Positions 28,756 to 37,345 of a stretch of 53,438 nt of DNA are shown here, one piece after another (the stretch's first letter is position 1; every line of letters starts with the position of its first letter). The position numbers were made by a program, and so were the translations under genes. Below the pieces are notes generated by a model. It ran no database searches, was not told the origin of the DNA, and worked only from the letters and a program-made list of their open reading frames with translations. Where the stretch lies: the NCBI RefSeq assembly GCF_003818135.1, contig NZ_RPOH01000046.1:1-53438 (forward strand), given 5' to 3'. Source of the stretch: Buttiauxella warmboldiae (GTDB taxonomy: Bacteria > Pseudomonadota > Gammaproteobacteria > Enterobacterales > Enterobacteriaceae).

Positions 28756-30249
28756 TTAACGCTGGCGCCGGATTATTAAAAGTTTACGAATGACTGGCGT
28801 CAACAACGTGACGGTAGCCAGTGATAAGAGCGCCAGAGTAATTGGCCTGGTATACAGGAAGTCCAGCGAGCCACCGGATAGGGACATCGCGCGACGGAAA
28901 TTACTCTCCGCCATTGGCCCCATTATCAGTGCCAGCACGACTGGCGATGCCGGGTAACCTCCTTTTTGCATAAAGTAGCCTACCACCCCTGCGATCAGCA
29001 TAATCCCAACGTCAAACAGGCTGTTATTGAGCGCATAAGTGCCTACTACACATAGCGCAAGAATCAGTGGCGTCAGGATGTTATTAGGGATTTTCACCAC
29101 GTTAGTGACAACTTTTAGCGATAGCAAGCCCAGTATTAGCAACATGATGTAGCAAAAAATCATGCCAACAAACAGGGTATAGACCATATCTCCGTGCTCA
29201 GAGAACATCAGTGGTCCCGGCTGCATCCCCTGTAACGTTAATGCCCCCAGCATAATTGCTGTTACTGCATCTCCTGGGATCCCGAGCGTCAGCATCGGTA
29301 GCAGGGCCCCGCCAGTACAACCATTGGCTCCTGCCTCACATGACGCTACCGCTTTGATCTCCCCTTTACCGAACGTTTCTGGGGTTTTACTAAAGCGTCG
29401 GGTTTCGTTATAGGCGACAAAGGCGGCGATATCCGCACCTGCTCCCGGTACCATACCGATAAATACCCCAAGGCCAGAGGATCGCAAAATAGTGCCAACC
29501 AGGTTACGCATGACTTTCCAGGGGATCAGCAGGCTACCAATGGCTACTTTCGTTCCCCGACGAATGGCCTGATTTTGCTCCATGGATCGAAAAGCTTCCG
29601 AGGCGGCAAATAGCCCAATCATCACCGGAATAAATGGCACGTTCATTAGCTCGACAAAGCCGCCGGTAAAGCGTGGAAAACCACCCATCGGATCCAGCCC
29701 GATGGTGGCGACTAGCAGCCCACCAACGCCAGCGATTAACCCTTTTATCAGTGACTCGCCGGAAATGCTGGCGATAATGCTCAGGCCAAAAATTGCCAGG
29801 GCAAAGGATTCCGAAGCGCTAAATTTCAGCGCCCAGCCGGCCAGTACCGGAGAAAGGAACATCAGTACAATAATACTGATAGTACCGCCGCTAAAGGAGG
29901 AGAAGGTCGCAGTGCTGAGCGCCAATCCTGCCTTACCCTGTTTTGTCATCTCATAGCCGTCAATGGCGGTCGCGGCGGCGGCTGGTGTTCCGGGAATTTT
30001 CAGCAAAATCGCGGTGATTGAGCCGCCGTACACGCCACCAAAAAAGACACCGCAAATCATCAGCAGGCCGGAAACCGGATCCATGCCATAAGTGAACGGC
30101 AGCAGAATTGCTACGCCCATCGTGGCGGTGAGGCCTGGAAGAGCGCCAATCAGAATCCCTAACATCACGCCGAGTGAGGCAAAAATTAATGCCTGCGGGT
30201 GAGAGAGCAGAGATGATATCCCCTGCATCAGGAGTTCGCTTTCAAACAT
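28756..30249 (-). CDS. TctA-family large membrane subunit of a tripartite carboxylate transporter
   Basis: 497 residues with about 11-12 hydrophobic helices. The TctA signatures GALPGLTATMGVAILLPFTYG, GGVYGGSITAILLKIPGTP and the repeat-related GMVPGAGADIAAF and LTLGIPGDAVTAIMLGAL are clear. This is the permease part of a binding-protein-dependent, ion-driven importer. It is last in the leftward operon after the TctC- and TctB-type genes (12-bp gap). The founding member imports citrate/tricarboxylates, but the linked genes here suggest a sugar acid. GGAGGC lies before the start. Confidence 0.93.
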   Translation of the reverse strand: MFESELLMQGISSLLSHPQALIFASLGVMLGILIGALPGLTATMGVAILLPFTYGMDPVSGLLMICGVFFGGVYGGSITAILLKIPGTPAAAATAIDGYEMTKQGKAGLALSTATFSSFSGGTISIIVLMFLSPVLAGWALKFSASESFALAIFGLSIIASISGESLIKGLIAGVGGLLVATIGLDPMGGFPRFTGGFVELMNVPFIPVMIGLFAASEAFRSMEQNQAIRRGTKVAIGSLLIPWKVMRNLVGTILRSSGLGVFIGMVPGAGADIAAFVAYNETRRFSKTPETFGKGEIKAVASCEAGANGCTGGALLPMLTLGIPGDAVTAIMLGALTLQGMQPGPLMFSEHGDMVYTLFVGMIFCYIMLLILGLLSLKVVTNVVKIPNNILTPLILALCVVGTYALNNSLFDVGIMLIAGVVGYFMQKGGYPASPVVLALIMGPMAESNFRRAMSLSGGSLDFLYTRPITLALLSLATVTLLTPVIRKLLIIRRQR

Positions 30250-30261
30250 GACGGCCTCCGG

Positions 30262-30783
30262 TTATTCGAAAAGTGAGCCAACGGGTAGCGGCACCTGCAA
30301 AACCTGAACGAACAGCAGCCACAGCACGATGGTTAGCAAAATAGCCATCAGCGGCGTCAATAGCCTGTGTATATATCCCATCAGCACCATGATGCTTGCC
30401 AGGAACAATGGGGTCGCGATCAGATAACCCAGATAACCCATTAATACGATGTAGACGGCTGTCAGTATGATTCCTGTGGCGGTACGTCCATAGCCCGGGT
30501 GAATGTTGTCAGCGCTCTCCTGTTCCTGTGATGAGTTACGTTGTTGACCGGGAGTGTATTCCCGCACAACCAGAAGTAATGCCAGTACGATCAGTAATCC
30601 TGCATAAAAGATGGGAAATGCACCTGCGCCGATGTCTGTTTCGATAGCGGTAGATGGAAAGCTGGCGGCGTTAATCATCACGCCGACAGCCACCGCACAA
30701 AGCAGCAACGCGACAACCTTTGCGGCTCTCAGTCGTTGTCGACGAGGCACGGCTAAGGATGCTGTATTCTCTTTTGTCGCCAT
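30262..30783 (-). CDS. TctB-family small membrane subunit of the tripartite transporter
   Basis: 173 residues with four hydrophobic segments (about 20-40, 50-70, 105-125 and 135-165) and a charged, Ser/Gln-rich linker after the second. Size, topology and position between tctC and tctA fit the TctB (DUF1468) family, whose sequence is poorly conserved. The start at 30783 has GAGGGG 8 bases upstream. Confidence 0.85.
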   Translation of the reverse strand: MATKENTASLAVPRRQRLRAAKVVALLLCAVAVGVMINAASFPSTAIETDIGAGAFPIFYAGLLIVLALLLVVREYTPGQQRNSSQEQESADNIHPGYGRTATGIILTAVYIVLMGYLGYLIATPLFLASIMVLMGYIHRLLTPLMAILLTIVLWLLFVQVLQVPLPVGSLFE

Positions 30784-30798
30784 AACCGTACCCCTCGT

Positions 30799-31776
30799 TT
30801 ACTTCTTCAGGCCAAGGTGAGTTAGCAGCTCTTTAAAATAGATCTCCTGCTCGGTAATTTGAGTCTGGAAGCTGGCGCTATCCAACCAGGCATAGTTGAG
30901 ATTGAGCTTGTTCAATGCATCCTGGAAGGCTGGCTCTTGCGCCGTTTCTTTAGCGGCTTTGCTTAATACATCGACAATATCCTGCGGTGTTTTTTGTGGC
31001 ACGAACAGCCCGCGCCAGGTGCCGATGGAGAGCGTGACTCCCTGCTCTTTCAGCGTCGGTACTTCAGGCATGCTCTTCACTCGTTCATCTGCCATTACCG
31101 CCAGAGTTTTCAGTTTGCCACCCTTGACGTGGTTGATGACTTCACCTGGGCTGACGGAAACTGCCTCAATATGCCCTCCCAGCAGACCCGTTACGGCTGG
31201 CGCGGCTCCGTCGTAGGGTACGTGCGTAAATTTACTGCCAGTTTTATCTTCGAGTGCGGCGGCGGCGAGGTGCCAGATGGCGCCAGTGCCAGAATTACCG
31301 ATACGAACTTTATTGGGGTTGGCTTTGGCATAGTCCAGAAACTCCTGCAGGGTGTTCCACGGAGCGTCTGCGCGTACTGTTATCGCCGAGGGGTCGGCAT
31401 TAAGCCGGGCAATAGGCTTAAAATCACTGGTCTTAAAGCGCACCATCCCAAGGCTCGGGAGCGTTGTCAGTTCAACAGTGCCGAGACCAATTTTGTAGCC
31501 GTTTGGTCGGGCGGTAGCGATTTCGCTAAATCCAATGGCACCGCTACCTCCGGGTTTGTTAATTACGCCGATGCTGACGGGCAGATGAGTTTTTGCTGCA
31601 TCTGCAAAGGAACGGGCAACCAGATCGGTCCCGCCACCTGCGGCATACGGCACGATGAGATCGATCTGCTTTGTGGGGTAAGTGGCAGCTTGTACCGCTG
31701 ATGTGGTTGTAAAGAGCGTTCCCGTTAACAGAATCAGTGCAGCCATTTTTATCGTCGGTTTCAGAGGTATTAGCAT
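30799..31776 (-). CDS. TctC/BugT-family periplasmic solute-binding protein
   Basis: 325 residues. The signal peptide (hydrophobic about 10-28, cleavage near VQA-ATYP) is followed by a TctC-type fold: YPTKQIDLIVPYAAGGGTDLVAR, NKPGGSGAIGF, and the later GNSGTGAIWHLA and YDGAAPAVTGLLGGHIEA motifs. The two beta-alpha-turn loops that bind the ligand carboxylate are thus present. Such proteins bind organic acids, usually dicarboxylates or sugar acids. It lies 39 bp after the aldolase gene and 15 bp before tctB, inside one operon. Confidence 0.92.
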   Translation of the reverse strand: MLIPLKPTIKMAALILLTGTLFTTTSAVQAATYPTKQIDLIVPYAAGGGTDLVARSFADAAKTHLPVSIGVINKPGGSGAIGFSEIATARPNGYKIGLGTVELTTLPSLGMVRFKTSDFKPIARLNADPSAITVRADAPWNTLQEFLDYAKANPNKVRIGNSGTGAIWHLAAAALEDKTGSKFTHVPYDGAAPAVTGLLGGHIEAVSVSPGEVINHVKGGKLKTLAVMADERVKSMPEVPTLKEQGVTLSIGTWRGLFVPQKTPQDIVDVLSKAAKETAQEPAFQDALNKLNLNYAWLDSASFQTQITEQEIYFKELLTHLGLKK

Positions 31777-31815
31777 TGGCTTTTATATCCTTAATGTTTG
31801 TTATAAGGGGTAGCG

Positions 31816-32442
31816 TTATGAGCGGCGATGTCGCCAGGAATGCATAAATTTTATCGCTTGTTCAGATACTTCCTCCCCAGACATTCCGGAACGATAAAGC
31901 GCAGAGCCCAGGCCAAAGCCGCTAGCGCCGTGATCCAGATAAACCTGCATATTATCCGGAGTGATACCGCCAACGGGCAGCATGGCAATCTCTGTAGGGA
32001 TCACCGCACGCCAGGCTTTGGTAATTGATGGTGTAATCAGTTCCGCTGGAAACAGTTTGATGGCGTCAGCCCCTAAATGAATGGCGGCAAAAGCCTCGGT
32101 GGGTGTAGCGACGCCCGGAGTACAAACCATCCCCTGCGTTTTGGCATGATGAATAACTTTTGGGTCTGCATGGGGCATGACAATCAATTGCCCTCCCGCC
32201 TCTTTGACTGCATCAATCTGGGCTACGCTCAGCACGGTACCGGCGCCAATCAGGCAATCAGCAGGCAGCGCGCGGCGCATTAGGGTGATGCTTTCTAATG
32301 GATCGGGTGAATTTAGCGGTACTTCAATTAAACGAAAACCCACAGCGTAGAGCCGTTCACCAATGGCGATGGCCTCCTGCGGTTTTAGCCCGCGCAGAAT
32401 GGCAATCATGCCTGTTTCTTTCAATAATCGATTAAATTGCAT
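31816..32442 (-). CDS. dgoA: 2-dehydro-3-deoxy-6-phosphogalactonate aldolase
   Basis: 208 residues. It would split 2-dehydro-3-deoxy-6-phospho-D-galactonate into pyruvate and glyceraldehyde-3-phosphate. It matches E. coli DgoA more closely than KDPG aldolase Eda, as shown by MIAILRGLKP, EVPLNSP (catalytic Glu), GAGTVLS, PGVATPTEAF, the Schiff-base lysine in DAIKLFPAE, and PVGGITPDN. Its start overlaps the end of the kinase gene by 11 bp, so the two steps are translationally coupled. The related KDPG activity cannot be excluded from sequence alone. Confidence 0.9.
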   Translation of the reverse strand: MQFNRLLKETGMIAILRGLKPQEAIAIGERLYAVGFRLIEVPLNSPDPLESITLMRRALPADCLIGAGTVLSVAQIDAVKEAGGQLIVMPHADPKVIHHAKTQGMVCTPGVATPTEAFAAIHLGADAIKLFPAELITPSITKAWRAVIPTEIAMLPVGGITPDNMQVYLDHGASGFGLGSALYRSGMSGEEVSEQAIKFMHSWRHRRS

Positions 32443-33439
32443 GAAAAATTTTCCCGGTGTCGGTAGTGAATAGTCCTGCCACTTTAGCTATCTGCCACAG
32501 GCCATTCTCGGTAGCATATTTAATCAGATGCAGTGGTCTGGCGGAAAAGTAGTGGTTAAAGGCTCGCTGATATCGATCGCACAATGCATCGTTGCCGATC
32601 AGCGCTATCGGCATATCGGGTCGCGCGGCGTCGAGAAGCAATTTCCCCAGCCCGCACATCTCATGACCGATAATAAGTCCGGATAAATAGTCTGCCTGTT
32701 GTGTTTGCGGCAACTGCCCGGTTAAAAAACGGGTACGCGTAGAGAAAATTGTCGACAGCAGCCCCGCGCTGTGTCGGCTACGGGCGACCTCCAGCCCCTC
32801 AAGGAAGGCTGGCCACTGCGGCTCTTCAGCAGGCACCATTGATGCGCCAAGAATGGTATGGTGGATCAGTGCATCAAATAGCTCGCCGGTCATAAAAGTG
32901 TGGAAATGACTCAGCATGTTCCGGTGGACGATTGCCCATTTCGAATGGGTGCCAGGTAAACCAATTAATATCGGTTCGCCCGCTTCGTTAGCCTGCTGTA
33001 GGACTTTATTCGCGGCCAGGGCACCGAAAATCTGCGTCTCTTCTCCACGCATCACTTCCGGCATGTTCCCGTTTTTGACGACGCCGGGAATGATGTTCAA
33101 CATCCGCTGCTTGCCCAGGTCAATTTGCAGCAGCTGGCTTGCGAGTTGCGGTAGCGAAACCGGGCAAGGAGCGTAGGGAGCTTCGCGCCATCCCTGGGCG
33201 CTTCCGACCATGCCGCAGGCAATCACCGGGCATGGTGGTGATGCAGTCAGCCAGTCGGCGCAGACTTTATTCAGCGTTTCACGAAAGGCAGTATCACGAT
33301 CGACTCCCGCGTTGGGCAATTTCATGATACCCCATGGGAACTCGCGTTTTTCACCGGGAGTTGACGACCCATCGAAGCGCCATGCCCGCAGTGATGAGGT
33401 ACCCCAGTCCAGTGCAATCAATGATAAATCCCGTGGCAT
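32432..33439 (-). CDS. dgoK: 2-dehydro-3-deoxygalactonokinase
   Basis: 335 residues, DgoK family. It would phosphorylate 2-dehydro-3-deoxy-D-galactonate at C6 with ATP, supplying the aldolase. Family marks are ALDWGTSSLRAW (phosphate-1 loop of the ASKHA fold), ACGMVGSAQGWREAPY, PEVMRGEETQIFGAL, LPGTHSKWA and the C-terminal GLWQIA segment. It follows the regulator gene by 29 bp. E. coli DgoK lies in the dgoRKADT operon with a dehydratase; none is present here. Confidence 0.92.
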   Translation of the reverse strand: MPRDLSLIALDWGTSSLRAWRFDGSSTPGEKREFPWGIMKLPNAGVDRDTAFRETLNKVCADWLTASPPCPVIACGMVGSAQGWREAPYAPCPVSLPQLASQLLQIDLGKQRMLNIIPGVVKNGNMPEVMRGEETQIFGALAANKVLQQANEAGEPILIGLPGTHSKWAIVHRNMLSHFHTFMTGELFDALIHHTILGASMVPAEEPQWPAFLEGLEVARSRHSAGLLSTIFSTRTRFLTGQLPQTQQADYLSGLIIGHEMCGLGKLLLDAARPDMPIALIGNDALCDRYQRAFNHYFSARPLHLIKYATENGLWQIAKVAGLFTTDTGKIFHAI

Positions 33440-33468
33440 AAGCGTTTCCGTCCGACAGTGCGTTAAGG

Positions 33469-34230
33469 TCAGGCTGGGGCGTGTTCAGTCCAGCCGAGTT
33501 CAGTTGAAATTTCGCTGGCGCATGCTTTTACGTAAGGCACCAGCTCTTCCATGCGTTCATAAGACATATAAGTTGAAGTGCTTGCCACCGAGATAGCGGC
33601 GACAATGGCGTGACTTGCATCGTAAACCGGAGCAGCCACGCAGCGGATGGTGGGTTCGTTTTCTTCCAGATCGAATGCATAGCCTCCGGTAGCGTAGCGG
33701 CGCATTTTGCTCATAAAATCCTCCAACTTTATGGCATCGGTACATTTGCAAAACAGCTCTTCCCACTGCGCTTCACCACGATCGAGTAACAAAGCTTTAC
33801 CGATACCGGTGAGAGGAAGCGGCATGCGATGCCCCGGGCGGGAACGCATTTCCAGTCCGCGCTGGCTGTTGATTTTGATCAGATACAAGACCTCTTCCCC
33901 TTCGCAAATTCCAAGGTGTACCGTGTCCTGGGTATAGTGGGCCAATCGTTGTAATACTGGCTGCGCTCTTGCATACAGCGAAGTGCTATCGAGCGCTTTT
34001 GCTCCCAGCTCGATCAGTTTTGATCCCAGCACGTAGCCCTGCTCGGGCAGATAACGCAAATAACGTTGTTCAACCAGCGCCGAAGCCAGTCGGTGCGTAG
34101 TACTGCGTGCGGTTCCCGTATAAGCACCAATGCTTTTCAAGTCGTGGCAACCATTCATCACCGCGTCGATAACGGTAAGCCCACGGATCAGTGTTTGTAC
34201 GCCAGTGGTGTTTGGAGCGTTTTCGTTCAT
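33469..34230 (-). CDS. IclR-family transcriptional regulator of the sugar-acid operon
   Basis: 253 residues. The N-terminal winged helix-turn-helix (about 10-70, LTVIDAVMNGCHDLKSIGAY...STTHRLASALVE) precedes the IclR effector-binding domain (LGICEGEEVLYLIKI, RPGHRMPLPLTGIGKALL, RCVAAPVYDASHAIVAAISV). It is the first gene of the operon it probably controls, so it is likely autoregulated. AGGG lies 7 bases before ATG 34230. A 13-bp inverted repeat upstream (34295-34340) is the obvious operator candidate. The exact family member is not recognised. Confidence 0.9.
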   Translation of the reverse strand: MNENAPNTTGVQTLIRGLTVIDAVMNGCHDLKSIGAYTGTARSTTHRLASALVEQRYLRYLPEQGYVLGSKLIELGAKALDSTSLYARAQPVLQRLAHYTQDTVHLGICEGEEVLYLIKINSQRGLEMRSRPGHRMPLPLTGIGKALLLDRGEAQWEELFCKCTDAIKLEDFMSKMRRYATGGYAFDLEENEPTIRCVAAPVYDASHAIVAAISVASTSTYMSYERMEELVPYVKACASEISTELGWTEHAPA

Positions 34231-34250
34231 AAGTTAACCCTGTTCATGTA

Positions 34251-34279
34251 AATAAAGTGTTTCATAATTGTGTGGTAAA
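34251..34279 (-). promoter_or_regulatory. Weak candidate promoter of the IclR-dgoKA-tct operon
   Basis: On the minus strand TTTACC (34279-34274) and TTTATT (34256-34251) are 17 bp apart, about 20 bp upstream of the regulator gene. A poor match, in keeping with a regulated promoter. Confidence 0.3.
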
Positions 34280-34294
34280 AACGGTGAGATAATG

Positions 34295-34340
34295 CACAAA
34301 TCCCATAATATAAACATTATCCCTATATATGGGATTTGTG
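34295..34340. promoter_or_regulatory. Inverted repeat, candidate IclR-type operator
   Basis: CACAAATCCCATA (34295-34307) and TATGGGATTTGTG (34328-34340) are perfect 13-bp arms separated by a 20-bp AT-rich spacer, between the regulator gene and rmuC. Arms about three helical turns apart suit a tetrameric regulator such as IclR proteins. It could also affect rmuC. Confidence 0.55.
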
Positions 34341-34446
34341 TTGATTAAACTACTTGCGAAGTAGCCCGATGAAAACCTTTCAAACTGGACATTTATACAG
34401 CAAGGTTCTATTTTGCTGAGGTTTGGCATGGCTTGTGGGAGTGACG

Positions 34447-35880
34447 GTGGATATTTCTATTTTATTCGGGACGGGTATTGCGCTGGTTGGGGTGCTGACT
34501 GGCTGGCTGCTGGCAAGTTTGCGGGCAGCGCAGCGGCAGTCCGCGCTGCATGAAGAACAGCGAGAAATCTACGGCGAACTGGCTGCCGCGCGGCAGGAGT
34601 TACAGCAACACCAGCACTGGAAAGAAGAGTGCGAGCAGCTCAATCGCGAATTGCGCACGCAGCTGGAAATCAACAGCGCGCAGGAAGCGGATATTCGTGA
34701 ACTTTCCACCTTGCTGGAGCAGACTCGTCTGCACGCTGATGATAAGCATCGCCAGATGCTTAACAGCGAGCAGCGCCTGAGCGAGCAGTTTGAAAATCTT
34801 GCCAACCGAATCTTTGAACAAAGTGGTCGCAGGGTCGAGGAGCAAAATCGCCAGAGTTTGAATGGATTATTGTCGCCATTGCGCGAACAGCTGGATGGTT
34901 TTCGTCGTCAGGTTCAGGAGAGTTTTGGCCAGGAAGCGCGCGAGCGGCATACGCTGACACATGAAATTCGTAATCTTCAGCAGCTCAATGCGCAAATGGC
35001 GCAGGAGGCGCTAAACCTCACTAAGGCGCTGAAAGGCGATAATAAAACGCAGGGTAACTGGGGCGAGGTGGTGCTGACGCGCGTGCTGGAAGCCTCTGGT
35101 TTGCGTGAAGGCTATGAGTACCAAACCCAGGTTAATATCCAACTCGAAAATAACAGCCGTATGCAGCCCGACGTCATCGTGCGCTTACCACAGGGCAAAG
35201 ACGTGGTTATCGACGCCAAAATGACGCTGGTGGCCTATGAGCGTTATTACAACGGCGAAGATGACTTAACTCGTGAAGCCGCCCTTAATGAACATATTGC
35301 CGCCGTGCGCAACCACATCCGGATGCTGGGTCGTAAAGATTATCAGCAGTTGCCGGGGCTACGATCGCTTGATTATGTGCTGATGTTTATCCCGGTTGAA
35401 CCCGCGTTTTTACTGGCCATTGACCGCCAGCCTGAGCTGATTAGCGAAGCCCTGAAAAATAACATCATGCTGGTTAGCCCCACCACATTGCTGGTGGCGT
35501 TAAGAACGGTGGCCAATTTATGGCGTTACGAGCACCAGAGCCGGAACGCGCAACAAATTGCCGAACGCGCCAGCCGACTGTATGACAAAATGCGCCTCTT
35601 TGTTGATGATATGTCGGCTATCGGCCAAAGCCTGGATAAAGCGCAGGATAACTACCGTCAGGCGATGAAAAAACTCTCTACCGGGTGCGGGAATATTCTG
35701 CTCCAGGCCGATGCGTTTCGTGGCCTGGGCGTGGAGGTTAAACGTGAGATTAATCCAGATTTGGTTGAACAAGCCAGGTTTGACGACGGCGAGAATACCG
35801 TGCACCACCAGACTGAATTAGATAAAGAAAACCTCACTGACAGCAGTTTAGCTAACCGGCATAGCCTGGGTGAACGTTAA
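34447..35880 (+). CDS. rmuC: RmuC, DNA-recombination/replication protein
   Basis: 477 residues from GTG 34447. GGGAG lies 5 bases upstream, and the product aligns with E. coli RmuC from its first residue (MDISILF...). An N-terminal membrane helix is followed by a long coiled coil (about 25-170) and the RmuC nuclease-like domain (NKTQGNWGEVVLTRVLEASGL, QPDVIVRLPQGKDVVIDAKM). E. coli rmuC mutants show increased inversion at short inverted repeats. The tail after about 450 diverges from E. coli. In E. coli it directly follows udp, so the 5.5-kb operon before it is the inserted part. Confidence 0.94.
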   Translation: MDISILFGTGIALVGVLTGWLLASLRAAQRQSALHEEQREIYGELAAARQELQQHQHWKEECEQLNRELRTQLEINSAQEADIRELSTLLEQTRLHADDKHRQMLNSEQRLSEQFENLANRIFEQSGRRVEEQNRQSLNGLLSPLREQLDGFRRQVQESFGQEARERHTLTHEIRNLQQLNAQMAQEALNLTKALKGDNKTQGNWGEVVLTRVLEASGLREGYEYQTQVNIQLENNSRMQPDVIVRLPQGKDVVIDAKMTLVAYERYYNGEDDLTREAALNEHIAAVRNHIRMLGRKDYQQLPGLRSLDYVLMFIPVEPAFLLAIDRQPELISEALKNNIMLVSPTTLLVALRTVANLWRYEHQSRNAQQIAERASRLYDKMRLFVDDMSAIGQSLDKAQDNYRQAMKKLSTGCGNILLQADAFRGLGVEVKREINPDLVEQARFDDGENTVHHQTELDKENLTDSSLANRHSLGER

Positions 35881-35970
35881 GCCCGGGCTAAGCGCGCGGC
35901 TTGAAGCATAGGGCTTTAGGCCCCATTCTGTTACACTTCATGAACATTTTTTGGATAAGCAGGCATTGAG

Positions 35971-36726
35971 ATGGTTGAAGAATCCCAGGAAACAACACAC
36001 TTTGGTTTTCGCACGGTAGCGAAAGAGCAAAAGGCCGATATGGTCGCGAATGTGTTCCACTCTGTGGCCGCAAAATACGACGTCATGAATGACCTGATGT
36101 CATTCGGCATCCATCGCATCTGGAAGCGCTTCACCATTGATTGCAGCGGTGTTCGTCGTGGTCAGCGCGTGCTTGATTTGGCTGGGGGCACCGGTGATTT
36201 AACCGCGAAATTCTCCCGTCTGGTCGGCGAAACAGGCGAAGTGGTTCTGGCCGATATCAACGACTCGATGCTGAAAATGGGGCGTGAAAAACTGCGCAAC
36301 ATCGGGGTGGTGGGCAATGTGAACTATGTTCAGGCTAACGCCGAAGCGCTGCCCTTCCCGGATAACTTCTTTGACTGCATCACTATCTCTTTCGGGCTGC
36401 GTAATGTGACAGATAAAGAGAAAGCGCTGCGTTCTATGTACCGCGTCTTAAAGCCGGGCGGCCGCCTGCTGGTGCTGGAGTTCTCCAAACCGATTATTGA
36501 ACCACTGAGCAAAGCCTACGACGCATATTCATTCCATATTCTGCCGCGTATCGGTGAAATCGTGGCGCAAGACGCTGAAAGCTATCGCTACCTGGCGGAG
36601 TCGATTCGTATGCACCCGGATCAAGATACCCTGAAAGTGATGATGGAAGACGCAGGCTTTGAAAACACAACTTACTTCAATCTGACCGCAGGCGTCGTTG
36701 CCCTGCACCGTGGCTATAAATTCTGA
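35971..36726 (+). CDS. ubiE: Demethylmenaquinone/2-methoxy-6-polyprenyl-benzoquinol methyltransferase
   Basis: 251 residues, as in E. coli. SAM-dependent C-methyltransferase serving both ubiquinone and menaquinone synthesis. The SAM motif is [15 protein letters not shown], and the UbiE signatures are [18 protein letters not shown] and [13 protein letters not shown]. It starts the ubiE-ubiJ-ubiB cluster, 13 bp before ubiJ. Confidence 0.98.
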   Translation: MVEESQETTHFGFRTVAKEQKADMVANVFHSVAAKYDVMNDLMSFGIHRIWKRFTIDCSGVRRGQRVLDLAGGTGDLTAKFSRLVGETGEVVLADINDSMLKMGREKLRNIGVVGNVNYVQANAEALPFPDNFFDCITISFGLRNVTDKEKALRSMYRVLKPGGRLLVLEFSKPIIEPLSKAYDAYSFHILPRIGEIVAQDAESYRYLAESIRMHPDQDTLKVMMEDAGFENTTYFNLTAGVVALHRGYKF

Positions 36727-36739
36727 CGGGGGGCTGGTG

Positions 36740-37345
36740 ATGCCTTTTACACCGCTGATGACTGCCGGCATTGAAAGCGTCCTCAATACTTTTCTCTGGC
36801 GCGACCGGGGATTAAAAGCGGCACGCCAGCGCTTAGTGGGCAAGGTGTTGCGCGTCGAGCTAAAAGAGTTCTCTTCCCCTATCGTGCTGGTGTTTAGCGA
36901 ACAGCAAATTGATGTGCTGGGCCAGTGGGAAGGTGAAGCTGATTGTGTGGTGAAAACCGCGCTTAGCGCCTTACCAAAGCTGCGTGACCGGCAGCAACTT
37001 ACGGCGCTGATCCGCAGCGGCGAGCTGGAAGTGGAGGGCGATCTTCAGGTGGTCCAGAATTGGGTTTCCCTGATGGATCTTGCTGAATTCGATCCAGCAG
37101 AGCTGTTGGCCCCCTATATCGGAGACATTGCCGCGGAAGGTATCGGCAAGGCTATCCGCGGCGGCAGTAAATTCTGGCAAAAAAGATTTACCCGCCACCA
37201 ACAATATCTTTCAGAAGTGATGACTGAAGAGTGGAAGATAGCTCCGGGGTCGCTGGAAGTTGCATGGTTTGCCGAGGAAACGGCAGCAGTCGAACGTCAG
37301 GTCGAGGCACTGGTTGCACGGCTGGAAAAACTGGAGAACAAATGA
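36740..37345 (+). CDS. ubiJ: UbiJ, ubiquinone biosynthesis accessory factor
   Basis: 201 residues from ATG 36740 ([16 protein letters not shown]), the E. coli start and length. The N-terminal SCP2 lipid-binding domain (about 15-110) would hold the hydrophobic polyprenyl intermediates; a C-terminal helix ([21 protein letters not shown]) may form a coiled coil with UbiK. It helps organise the cytosolic Ubi complex. It overlaps ubiB (ATGA). In E. coli a small RNA, EsrE, was described in the 3' part of this gene; I could not test for it here. Confidence 0.94.
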   Translation: MPFTPLMTAGIESVLNTFLWRDRGLKAARQRLVGKVLRVELKEFSSPIVLVFSEQQIDVLGQWEGEADCVVKTALSALPKLRDRQQLTALIRSGELEVEGDLQVVQNWVSLMDLAEFDPAELLAPYIGDIAAEGIGKAIRGGSKFWQKRFTRHQQYLSEVMTEEWKIAPGSLEVAWFAEETAAVERQVEALVARLEKLENK

